From: Podocnemis expansa
Lineage: Eukaryota > Chordata > Testudines > Podocnemididae
Length of the DNA: 64,000 bases
Direction of reading: 5' to 3'
NCBI GenBank assembly: GCA_007922195.1
Contig: ML682123.1
Span: 1,354,368-1,418,367, forward strand
Positions within the stretch are counted from its first letter, which is position 1. Every line of letters begins with the position of its first letter. The translations under genes and the position numbers were made by a program. The notes beneath the pieces were generated by a model that was given only the letters and a program-made list of their open reading frames with translations, was not told where the DNA came from and searched no databases. Below are positions 54,222 through 64,000 of the stretch, in pieces.

Positions 54222-54470
54222 ATGGAAAAGCTCCAGGAGGACGTAACCTGCTCCATCTGCTTGGACATCTTGAACAACCCTGTTTCCATCGAGTGTGGCC
54301 ACAATTTCTGCCTGGACTGCCTCTCAGCTCACTGGAGTGGAGTCTTGGCCCAGGGGTACCAATGCCCCGAGTGCCGGGCTCCCTGCTCCAAAGACAAGAT
54401 GATCCCAGACACGCGGCTGAGATCCCTGGTGGAGAAAATCACACAGCCCCCACAGCAAGACGTGGAGCTG
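54222..54470 (+). CDS. RING exon of GTPase copy 2
   Basis: Eighty-three codons from an ATG in a good context (GAGGAATGG) to the donor GTGAGACC. The C3HC4 RING finger has ligands C10, C13, C25, H27, C30, C33, C48 and C51 (CSIC, CGHNFC, CPEC). This is the RING-HC E3 ligase type that opens RNF112. An acceptor CCTGCAG lies just upstream, so the 5'UTR probably comes from another exon. The exon ends in phase 0 and splices in frame to 62531. Its last third matches the remnant exon of copy 1. Confidence 0.88.
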
Positions 54471-54595
54471 GTGAGACCAGACAGGCTGGAGAAGGGAAAG
54501 GAACCTTCCTGTAGATGGCATGCCGGGTCCAATCCAGCATCAGGGCAGGAACTGGGTGGCTCAGAGGGGTCGAGAAAGGGACACACAGACTCATA

Positions 54596-55088
54596 GGGTG
54601 TTTCCACACACAGGTTTTAAATCAAAATAATGCTGGTTATTCGATTTAATAAAGCTTTGGTTCACACAGCATTTTCTTGTTTCGAAATGATGAGCTCCGT
54701 CATTTTGAAACATGGAGAGTTAGATCGATTCAATAAAACCTAGTTTAAAATTGAAATGCTGCTTAGCTCACAATGTGGACTTGTTATTTCAATTTAATGG
54801 TTGTTTCGATTTAACACTTTTGCCCTTCTCCTTTCCAGGGTGCCTTCCCCATTCATGAAGTGGGTGGGGAGATGGCCCTTCTAGAGGGCCAAGTTGCCAC
54901 ACCTCCCATGATACCCCTCTCTTAAATCGAACTAGCAAGTCCTGTCACTGGACATGCTAGTTTGATTTGAGTTTCTGGTGTGGACCAGTTAAATCAATTT
55001 AGCTTAAATCAATGTCATGATTTTTATAGCAATTTTATTAAATTGATTTAAGTTAAATCGATTTAACCACCTGTGTGTGGACATAGCC
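54596..55088. mobile_element. TIR DNA element, TSD ATA
   Basis: Starts GGGTGTTTCCACACAC and ends GTGTGTGGACATAGCC, with ATA on each side. Removing it restores GACTCATAGAGATGGAAGCC, matching the empty site at about 2548 in copy 1. It contains the family core GTTGCCACACCTCCCATG. Confidence 0.88.
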
Positions 55089-58000
55089 ATAGAGATGGAA
55101 GCCAGGTGGGACCATCATGGTCATTCTAGTCTGAACTCCTGAACATCGCAGAGTTTCTAGTTAAGTTACTGACCCCTGGAATGATTTAAAGACAGTAAAT
55201 TGCACAAAATCCATCATGTCTGTTTAGTTCAGCCCAGCCAGTGACCAGTGCCCCAGGCTTCAGGGAAAAGTTAAAAAAATAACCAGGGTCTCGGCCAATC
55301 TGACCCAGAGGAAAATTCCTTCCCAGCCCGAAATATGGGGATCATTTAGACCCTGAGTATGTGTGTGAGCCTCACTACCTGGGGTAGATTCTCTGTCATA
55401 ACTCAGAGCCTCTTCAGCTAGTGTCCCATCACTGGCTTTTGGGAGTATTTGCTGACAGCAGTCACAGATGGACCATGTCCCATAGTTAGCAGTCCCATCA
55501 TACTAATTCCTTCATAAACTTGCCAAGATCAATCCTGAATTCACTTATGTTTTCTTGTGTTTTCCGCCTTCCTCAGAAAGCTGTTCCAGAACCTCACTTC
55601 TCTGATGGTTAGACATCTTCCTCTGATTTCAAGCCTAAACTTGTTCAGGGCCCGTTTATAATCATTTGTCTTTCCAGCAACACTGGTGTTTAACTTAAAC
55701 AACTCTTCCTGCTCCTTGGTACTGATTCTTTTGATATATTTATACAAAATAATAATTTCTCCCCTCAGCCTGATTTTAGTTAGGCTAAACAAGCCAAGTT
55801 CGTTGAGTCCCCTCCCATAAGGCAGGTTTTCCATACCACAGATCATCCCAGCAGCCCTTGTCTGTTCCTGGTTTAGTTTGAATTCATCTATCTCAAGCTT
55901 GGGAGACCACAACTGCACACACTATTCCAGGGGAAATCTCACCAGCACTTATAATAGTACTAACACTTTCCTGTCTCTACTGGAAGTAGCCAGTCTGAAG
56001 CATCTTTGAACCACATTAGCTTTTTTCATGACTGCATCACATTGATGGCTCATAGTCATCCTGTGATTAACCAATACGACCAGGTCTTTCTTCTCTGTCA
56101 GATTCAACTGTCTTTTTTTCCAGTTTATAGCAAAATTTCTTACTGTTTGTCCCTAAGGGTATGTCTACACTTAGAGCTGATTTCGAATTGATTGCTATCA
56201 ATTCAATTTCTATTAAGTGCATGGACACACTGGCTTTCCTCAATTCAAATTGAGGAACTCCTCCATTCGAATTGATGAAAGCTGACTTCGAATTGGTCAA
56301 ACCTCATTTGACTTCGATGTCAGGGTCAATTCGAACTGAGTAGTTCAATTTGACCCAGTGTGGCCATGTCAATTCGAATTCACTGTTAGTTTGAATTAGC
56401 CACAGCTTGATTTTTCCCTATACAATAGCACCCCCTGCCAAATTTGAACTAGCAAGTGCTGTTCATGGACATGCCCATTCAAATTGGATTTTCTAGTGTG
56501 GCCATGCCAATTCAAATTTACTGAATTTGAATTAATAATTATTAGTTTGAACTGACTAATTCGAATTCAGTAATTCAAACTGAAACTCTTAAGTGCAGAC
56601 ATAGCCTTTGTGAATCCCATCCTTAGCAACTTGCCTGCAGTCACACAGGAGGTCTCTGGAAGAGTAGGGAGCAGAATCCAGGACTCCCAAGTCCCACACT
56701 AACACACTGTTTGACCATCTTTCATGTCTAAACTGCACCCAGTCTGCAAGCATCGTGCATTTGTATGCACTTGGTCTAATGGCTCCATCTCTGCAGTACA
56801 CAGAAATTCTTACTGAACAGAAATATGTTTGCTTAGCTATTTCCTTCCACATATCAAATCTGTTAAGTCAAATAAACAGACAAATGCATCTCCCCTTCTA
56901 TCTGTCACACATCCATTGATTGCTCATCATCCAGGCAACAGTTAAATCTGATGGTCTTGTCAATAAAGTCAGATGTCCCACTCTTGCCTGTAGACAAGAC
57001 TGTTCATATTGGCCAACTGCATTTCAAGATTTTGCTCAGACTTTGTAATCACAAAAGGTGCCCTGAATAGTTCTCATTTCTCGTGACCCCAGAAATGATA
57101 GTACAATTTGGGTATCTTTGAAGTTTTGACACTCAGGAATAAACAAACACTCCTTAATGAATAAATCTCCCACATGCCTAATTGTTTGTTTTCAACATGT
57201 AGGAGACACATGTGGAGTAATTCATGCATAGAGCAATACAAATGGGTTTAATAAAAACAGGGGGGTTTTTATTCTTACTTTTACTCCATTGCTTACTTCT
57301 GTCCATTCATAGTTTCAGAATCACAAGACAGTTGTGTCCATGATGTCATGTCTCATCTATGCTGTGAGATAATTCACAGCAGGATCCAAAGAGGCACTGG
57401 ACATTAGATGGATAATAAGAAAATCCAGAGTTATGACAACTAATGATAAGAACAGTTCTGAAGGTGGATGTAAAACCTCATTCCTTGGAATAAGATGGTT
57501 GCTAACTATTAAGGATTAGGATAGGATTTAAATGGGGAAGAGATTACCCCTACAACAATGGCCTTTTACTGTTGTCTGAAGCTGATTCTGGACACTAGTG
57601 GAGGAAAGATGGTGGACTAGGTGGACCAGGGATCTGATCCAATCTGGCAGTTATGCTTATATCATGGATGCCCATATGCATCCAGTCAGCTGTGCACTGG
57701 TCATAGTTAAGCGTCACAGCCACCATCTAAGAGTAAGAGGAAGGGGGACAGAACTGCAACTCAGCTCATCCTCCAGCTTTCCCTACCGCAGTTACCATTG
57801 TCAGATGCCTGTAGACACAACTATTGATACTGACATTGAATTGCAAAATTTTGCTGTGGTTTTGCGGTACAAAGGAAGCTCTGAATAGTTTTTGTTATTC
57901 ATGCCCTTATAGATAATAATGAAATTAGGGTCTATCTGAAGTTTTCACATTCAAGAATAAACAAACACTCCTTAATGGCTAAATCTCACACATGCCTAAC

Positions 58001-58359
58001 TGTTTGTGTTTAACATGTAGGAGAAATATGTGGCGCAATTCAGAAAAAATAGTCTAAAAAACGATTACCAGTAATTTATTATTACTACTCGATTGTTCTT
58101 GGTGAAAGCTCATTTTTATGTTTTGTTTTGTTTTTAAGTGGTTTCCAAGATGAAAACAATAACTGGAAAATCCTGAAAGTGATTTAAATGGTTTACAGTT
58201 TGCCAGATACTTGCAACTCAGTATTGATTTATTTAGCATTTGCCTATTTGCCAAGCCAAAGAATCGTGTTCCTAGTGGCCAAATGCAGCTCTCAAAGCCC
58301 ACTACTGAATTTAGCTGGCAGACACATCTTGACAGTGTTCATCATCGTTTGATCTAGGC

Positions 58360-58970
58360 TTCAGCTGCAGCTTGGATTGTTGCAAAAACTTGAGTGGTGA
58401 TGACTGTCTACATGAGAGGTCCAAAGTTTGTTAGTAGGAGCCCACTGATGATGAGCAGTTTGTAGCTGGGTGGATGAGCAATAGGGTCTGTGATGAGGAA
58501 CTGACTGGTGACTGATGCTAAGCACTAGACACACTGCTGTCACATCCTGGCATGCCAGCCTTGACCTCAGTGAGTGTTGTGATGAAAGACATAGCTGGTA
58601 GGCTACAAAGGTCATTGATCAAGGGCAAGCTTGGGTTGGCAAGTACCTTCTCAAGCAACTTGCAATCTGTCTTATAATGTAAGGGAGGAGCAATGTGGTT
58701 CAGAACTGGAATCCATGAAAAATGTTTCGGTTCAAGATTCTTGTGATTATGGGCATTGTTAAGGTGTGCATCAACAAGTTTTAAGTTTACCAACTCCATA
58801 CAGTACTGTGCTATTGAATATGAGATGGCAAAGCCAGAGGTCTTTAGGGTTGGAGCATCCACTCTCCTTGAAGAAGATGCCAGTTTGCAGAGAAGGCTGT
58901 TGCACATCTTAACCTTTACTACTCTCTTCTTCAGATGGCTTTTGTACATCAACATTCTGTCAAGTGTCAT
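58360..58970 (-). pseudogene. Non-CR1 LINE reverse transcriptase C-terminal fragment
   Basis: A 150-codon minus-strand frame (58970-58518) with VTLDR.L.YK.HL, K....LL.KLA, TL..S..A..YS.A.YC and the W.PVL..I.PP segment. This pattern occurs in the C-terminal part of some non-LTR retrotransposon polymerases and differs from CR1. The catalytic blocks lie upstream and are missing. Confidence 0.5.
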
Positions 58971-60900
58971 CCCTAATTAAACTGTGTATGGTTCATTATG
59001 ATATTTAGTCCCCTCTTAGTCCTGACATGCAGGAAGTGGGATGTGTTAGAAACCATCTTGCTAGTGCTAGAAGGCAACTGTCTTGCAGCAGCTGGCCAGT
59101 TTTGTAGCATTACCACTCACATCTTCTCCAGCTCAAAGGAAGCTGGAGCCTGCAGCCTACAGCTGATGTTGCCTGTACAGATGAACTTTTATGATGGGGT
59201 TGACAGGAGTTGATGGTGCAGGTCAGTGTAAACTGTCATTACTTAAACAAAAATATTATATAATAAGGGATGATGCTCAGCTAAAAAAATAATCAAGTGG
59301 ATGACTCCCATATTCTGAATAGTAAATCACAGCACAACAAATGAAACAGACACAGAGAGCTGCATGCATGGCTTAGATTCAGTGACATTAGAAGGAATGG
59401 TTAGATTAAAGAAAGAGGACCCAACTCAAATGTCTTTCAAGACAGTAGAAACCTTTTTGTTGACTCCATGGAGCTCTGCATAGGAACAAGAGAGAGGAAA
59501 TGTGAATCAGTGAGGCAATGGTACTATTTGACATGGTTATAGTGCACTGGGAAAATTCTGAGATTCTAAGTCATTTGAAGGATCAGTCTAACTCAGGAAT
59601 AACTTTGTATCATGCAAAGCTTAGGCCAAATCATGCCATCCTCTCAAATCAAAACTCCCACTGCAGTCAGCAGTAATGTCCCTGACTGAAAGCTTCAGAA
59701 TTTAGCTGTTCCTGGCCTAGCAAATCGGGAGAGTGGCATATGTCATTAAGTCTTTTGTCTTCAGCATTCACAACTACCAAGAAGTGGACATAAAACTTTC
59801 CTTCAAGCTATGAAAGTATCTTAACTCCATTAAAACGCCAAATCCTCAGATGGAGCAGAGTGATATAGCACTATAGTAGTCAGTAAACTGCTGTTGATTT
59901 ACAGCAGTGAAGGACTTTACATTTGTGTGTCCATCAGAAGCCTAAAATGTTGTAGTCCACCAATGTGCTAAATCCACTCATGCAAAGCTATTACGATAAT
60001 ACACATGGTATTAATAAATACTCAGGCACTTAGACTAGCGATTTAAAAAATAATTGAAGTAGAGAAAGCTACTGAAGGCTGGTGCCCAAGCTACCCTGGC
60101 ATCCCAATTTACTTGTCAAAGAAAATGTTTGTGTAATTTGATCTGCAATAGACTGAATTTGGTGATTTTCTGGACACACTGCCAATGATATCTGTTTGAC
60201 AGGAGAAGCCTGAGGTTTTGTTTTGTAAATGATGGATGAAAATGAGTTTTTGTTGGTGACTGGCTGGCTCAATTCCTGTATCATTTTAATGCTGCAGAGA
60301 TTTAATTGTTTTGTTAATGGTATGCTAGGGGGCTGTGAGGATTTTTAGTAATTATTTAAATCTAAATAAATAACTCATTCCAATGGGGTGCCTATAGTTG
60401 ACAGTGCCCATAATTAAGAGAGCTACAACTACAGCTTGAATTACTTGTTTTACCCATAGCAGTGGCAAACAGAATGTAGGAAGTTGGAATCAATATAAGA
60501 GAAGAAACCAGCTTACAAAATTTAGAGGGAATTATCCTTTGATAGAATTGGAGCAATGTTTTCAGGCAGAACATCACATTTAGCACAATCATGGGTTTTG
60601 CATTCGGAATCCCAATAACCTGAATCTGTCTGAAAATGCAGGTTCCCAAATTATCATGCAGCATTTTCTTTACTGATCTAATGTTGTACCTTTTGTATTC
60701 TCAATGATCCAAAGGACTCAAGGGCTTTACCAGCTGGCCTCAAATTAGATGCAACAATAAAAGCATTGGCACACTAATGGCTTGGCAGTTGCATCCTGTG
60801 CTGCTAAATGGGAAATTCAGGTATGAGAAGGTGCTCCCCCAGAAAGAAAGCATGGGCTGATGCCATCACCTCCATTCAGATCAGCATTTGAATCACAGGT

Positions 60901-61300
60901 NNNNNNNNNNNNNNNNNNNNNNNNNNNNNNNNNNNNNNNNNNNNNNNNNNNNNNNNNNNNNNNNNNNNNNNNNNNNNNNNNNNNNNNNNNNNNNNNNNNN
61001 NNNNNNNNNNNNNNNNNNNNNNNNNNNNNNNNNNNNNNNNNNNNNNNNNNNNNNNNNNNNNNNNNNNNNNNNNNNNNNNNNNNNNNNNNNNNNNNNNNNN
61101 NNNNNNNNNNNNNNNNNNNNNNNNNNNNNNNNNNNNNNNNNNNNNNNNNNNNNNNNNNNNNNNNNNNNNNNNNNNNNNNNNNNNNNNNNNNNNNNNNNNN
61201 NNNNNNNNNNNNNNNNNNNNNNNNNNNNNNNNNNNNNNNNNNNNNNNNNNNNNNNNNNNNNNNNNNNNNNNNNNNNNNNNNNNNNNNNNNNNNNNNNNNN
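60901..61300. other. Assembly gap (N)
   Basis: Four hundred undetermined bases. The right border is inside a TIR element (palindromic TTATTTCGAAATAA), a plausible cause of the assembly break. Confidence 1.
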
Positions 61301-62530
61301 TCCTTATTTCGAAATAACCTCTGTTGTTTCGAAATAAGGACTGTGTGTGGACATACCCTAAGTGTAGACATAGCCTCAGTGTGTGACTTTGAAATTTTCA
61401 CTATTCAGTTTCATCCCATTTCTATCACCCCAGCTTTCAAGAGTCTCCAGATCTTCTGATATGATATCCCAGTCCTTCACTATGTTGGTAATACCTCCCG
61501 ATTTTGTGGCCTCAGCAAATTTGATTAACACATTTCCTCTCCTTTCAGTATGACCCATTGTAGCCTCTCTTTTAACCAGTTCCTTATTCACCTTTCAATT
61601 TTCATATTAATGCCCATCTTTCCCACTTTAACTAGTAACTCCTCAGGTGGAATCATATCATGCCTTGCTGAAATCTAGATGAATTAGTTTTATCTAGCAC
61701 TTCTAATTCTTTTCTGCTCCAGCTTTAATACAGTGATACCCCACCAGTTTTGCTTTCCTTTTGTCCTTCCTGTACTACAGTCATGACTGTAATTACCCCA
61801 TGTTTCTGTTATCCCTATAATATCTGCTTTTACTCCCACACCTGTAGTTGTAATTCCACTATCTTGTCACTCAGGCTCCTTGTCTTGCTGTGTCAGGTCT
61901 TATTGCTTCTGTTTGTCTGTTAATGTTGGTGTCCTTGGTATTGTCATCCCTTCTCCAAACCTCTCTTGTTCTTTTTTCCATTTCTATATCCTCTCCTACT
62001 TAATTTTCCTCTCACTCCATGCTAGAATCAGGTGTGGAGGTTCAACAAGTATCAACTAAGCTGATACCTAGTTTAAGAGCTTTTTAATCCATTGTGTTAA
62101 CCTTTCTCCTGGAATTTAATCTTCCTCCCTGCTCAGGGGGGGTCCATTTCATGAGAAGAGTCCTCTGTCCATGTATGCCTCCCAGTGGGCAAACACCCCA
62201 AGTCATCCTTAGTCCCCCTGCCTGAGCCATCTGTTGATCTTCATCATCTTGTCTCACCTCACTCTCCTTCTCCAGGAATAGGAATGCTTTCACTTGAGTG
62301 TCTTTTTCTTTATGCCCCTTCCCTAGCCTGGTGCAGTCTCCATTGATGCTTCCCCACCAGAATTTAGGGGGTCTTTCCCCTCCAGGGGGTGCTGGTTCTG
62401 ATCTGGCCCCACTGCAGGGGACTGACTGGCTTGTGTGAAGAATGGCACACAGGGCTCTGATTCTGTGGCAGGGCTCTGGCTGGCTCAGGGTTGGGGTCAT
62501 GGTTATGACCATGCTCTCTATCTGCAGCAG

Positions 62531-62743
62531 GGGTCAGATGTGCCTCTGGAGCCAGGGCACCCGGTGCAGCTGGTATGTCTGGATAAAAAAGGGAGCCTGA
62601 TCCTGGATGAGAAGGCCCTGAGCCTCTGGCTGGAGGACAGTGAAGTAGGGGATGCCCCCATCTGCCTGGTGTCCATCGTCGGGGAGCAGCGCCGAGGCAA
62701 ATCCTTCCTGATGAACTACCTGCTGCGCTGTCTCCAGAGCCAG
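62531..62743 (+). CDS. P-loop exon of RNF112-like GTPase copy 2
   Basis: Seventy-one codons between CTGCAGCAG and GTAAATG. It encodes GEQRRGKSFLMNYLL, the G1 motif with the family's catalytic arginine. It is paralogous to 9476-9670, and the upstream antisense CR1 boundary is shared too. With the RING exon it forms the start of a RNF112-like RING-GTPase whose remaining exons lie beyond 64000. The copy 2 intron after this exon is longer than copy 1's 383 bp, because of inserted repeats. Confidence 0.87.
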
Positions 62744-62982
62744 GTAAATGTAAAGGGAATGAGCTATGGCTGTGACTAGCCCCATCCTGCCCACTGCTGG
62801 AGGGCTCAGAGCTGCACATGTGTGTGAATGCCCCTCCTGTAGCAGGGAAGTTGCCCTGCTCTGGGTTTGGAAGGGTTAAACACCCAGGAAAAGGGAAGAA
62901 CCCATGGGGACGGGGGAGGGCAACAGGACCAATTAGGGCCCAGGAGCTTGTTATAAAAGCAGGCTGCAGCCCCTACTCTAGA

Positions 62983-63169
62983 CCACTCTTTTTCAAGCTA
63001 CAGGTCAAGACCCAGTCCTGGGTTGCGGACCTTCAGATACTGGGTCGTGGAACCTCCTGTTGCCACCACCAAAAGACTGGAATGCAGTTCTGAAAGATAT
63101 AATTATTAGGTCACAGGCATAAATGATTTTTTCAATTGGGTCCTGAGAGAAAAAGTTTGAAAACCACTG
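62983..63169. mobile_element. Short hAT-type element
   Basis: Ends CCACTCTTTTTCAAG and TTTGAAAACCACTG; CTCTAG flanks both sides. It is the same family as 23442-23630. It lies in the copy 2 intron after the P-loop exon. Confidence 0.75.
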
Positions 63170-64000
63170 CTCTAGGGCATGCTCCTCTGACTGCAGTGGA
63201 GGAAGGGTGATCTTTCAGCAGGAGTAGGAGATAGGACCCCGGACAGCCCACTGCACTGCTAGGATTCAGCAGAACGCAGCCTGGAGACAAGAGAACAGAT
63301 ACCAGGGGAGGCAGGTATGGACCAGGGGACCTGCTGAGGCACAGGCCAAACAGAAGTGAAGGAGGCCAAGGCAACACTCACATGGAACGTGTAGAGGAAG
63401 TGGTGAAATGGGCAGGCCTGGACCCAATTCCCCTCACCACAAGCTGCCACAGGTTAGCAGTGAACAGGCAGTGGCAGTTGCAGTTACAAGTAGGCTGCCT
63501 AGAACTGGGCTATACCCTCAAAGGGTGAGCTGTAGAGACTCAGCTGGAGGGCTGAGGTGCTGCCTAGAACTAAAGAGAGAGAATGGTGGGAGAGACAGAT
63601 CACTGAGCACTGGATAGGGCATTAGCTTAAGCTGGTCCCCAATTCCAACACAGGGTCACGCCCATCTGGTGGCTCACATGCAGCAGAACAGCTATACTTC
63701 CCTCCCCACATCATGTCTTGTTAGAGGAGCCATGGTGGGATCCCAGCATGTCTCTCTGCCTTCATTTCTGTCTGAGGGTGGTATTCATCTGTCTGGACCC
63801 AAGCATGTCTCTCTGTCTGCCTGTGTGTCTGTCCGCAACATGCTGTCCATCCTTCTGTCTAGGTAGCAGCAGTTCTGCTGATCTGTCTGTCAGATTCTGA
63901 GCTCACCCTTCACCAGAAGTTCCTCCTTGCCTCACAGTGGTGTGAACGACCCCTGTTCAGAAGTTGGCATCCTCGAAGGGAACCAGTTACTTTCCTTTCC
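63170..64000. other. Copy 2 intron, partly paralogous to 9700-9900
   Basis: From about 63660 the sequence loosely follows the copy 1 intron (CTGTCTGTCC, then AGCAG..TGT..TCTGTC), with an inserted stretch between 62840 and 63650 that has a TTATAAAAGC string and no recognised family. No further exon of the gene is reached before 64000. Confidence 0.5.

Larger units (their letters stand above)
56157..61375. mobile_element. Composite TIR insertion inside CR1
   Basis: The left end is GGGTATGTCTACACTTAG after TAA; the right end is GTGTAGACATAGCC before TCA. Internal ends are also seen: AAGTGCAGACATAGCC at 56606, and GTGTGTGGACATACCC at 61358 followed by TAA. So at least two TIR elements are involved (56157-56606 with TTCGAATTGA palindromes; a right half at 61301-61358 running into the N gap). 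DNA between 56607 and 60900 is otherwise unassigned apart from a LINE piece. No transposase was seen. Confidence 0.5.
55089..62400 (-). mobile_element. CR1 LINE, antisense in copy 2, split by a 5.2-kb insert
   Basis: Segments 55089-56156 (3' UTR and RT end) and 61376-62400 (RT piece, then ORF2 start and ORF1 after an internal deletion near 61690). Both outer boundaries match those of the CR1 at 2545-9365, immediately after the RING exon and before the P-loop exon, so the two are the same insertion duplicated. Frames are broken. Confidence 0.82.

Noticed and set aside
63862..63900. GTAGCAGCAGTTCTGCTG after TCTGTCTAG looks like the start of the DTEG exon of copy 2
   Set aside because: The frame gives no DTEG, the switch I exon that should precede it is absent, and the stretch aligns better with intron sequence of copy 1 near 9875-9900.
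1..64000. CRISPR array, operon or other prokaryotic system
   Set aside because: No regular spacer-repeat array; spliced exons, LINEs and SINEs make this vertebrate DNA.

Overview
This is a vertebrate nuclear window, most probably from a turtle. Coding sequence is split into short exons with GT-AG borders, and most of the DNA is interspersed repeats: CR1 LINEs in both orientations, a Penelope-like element with a GIY-YIG domain, DIRS1-like retrotransposons, a Ty3/gypsy-type gag with a SCAN-like segment, a Pol III SINE with a CR1-type tail, and several hAT-like and 3-bp-TSD DNA elements. The species was not determined. A 400-base N gap lies at 60901-61300.

The real genes are two tandem plus-strand copies of a RNF112/atlastin-like large GTPase. 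Copy 1 runs from a CpG-rich promoter (about 1300-1500) and an exon-1-like block (1495-1850) to a stop at 25475. Twelve exons can be placed, giving an open reading frame of about 596 codons. It keeps the P-loop with the catalytic arginine, the switch I threonine, DTEG, and the RD motif. It has lost the zinc-binding part of its RING exon by deletion, and its C-terminal helical (middle) domain carries an internal 560-bp tandem duplication. Copy 2 starts at about 49025. It keeps a complete C3HC4 RING exon (54222-54470) and the P-loop exon (62531-62743), and it runs out of the window. Both copies hold the same antisense CR1 in the intron between the RING and P-loop exons, so that CR1 inserted before the duplication.

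Layout: 1-1290 nothing recognised; 1300-25475 copy 1, with CR1, Penelope, LTR, hAT and other elements in its introns; 25476-28620 spacer with a hAT element and an LTR-like sequence; 28621-45620 a cluster of three DIRS1-like elements (two plus, one minus) carrying nested hAT, TIR and gypsy insertions; 45739-47866 a hAT-like element with nested pieces; 47867-49020 spacer with a SINE; 49025-64000 copy 2, its introns expanded by TIR and hAT elements and by a composite 5.2-kb insertion inside the shared CR1.

Working together: if translated, copy 1 would be a membrane-associated, dynamin-superfamily-type GTPase without E3 ligase activity, and copy 2 would be a RING E3-GTPase. The rest of the window is mobile DNA with many datable nestings.
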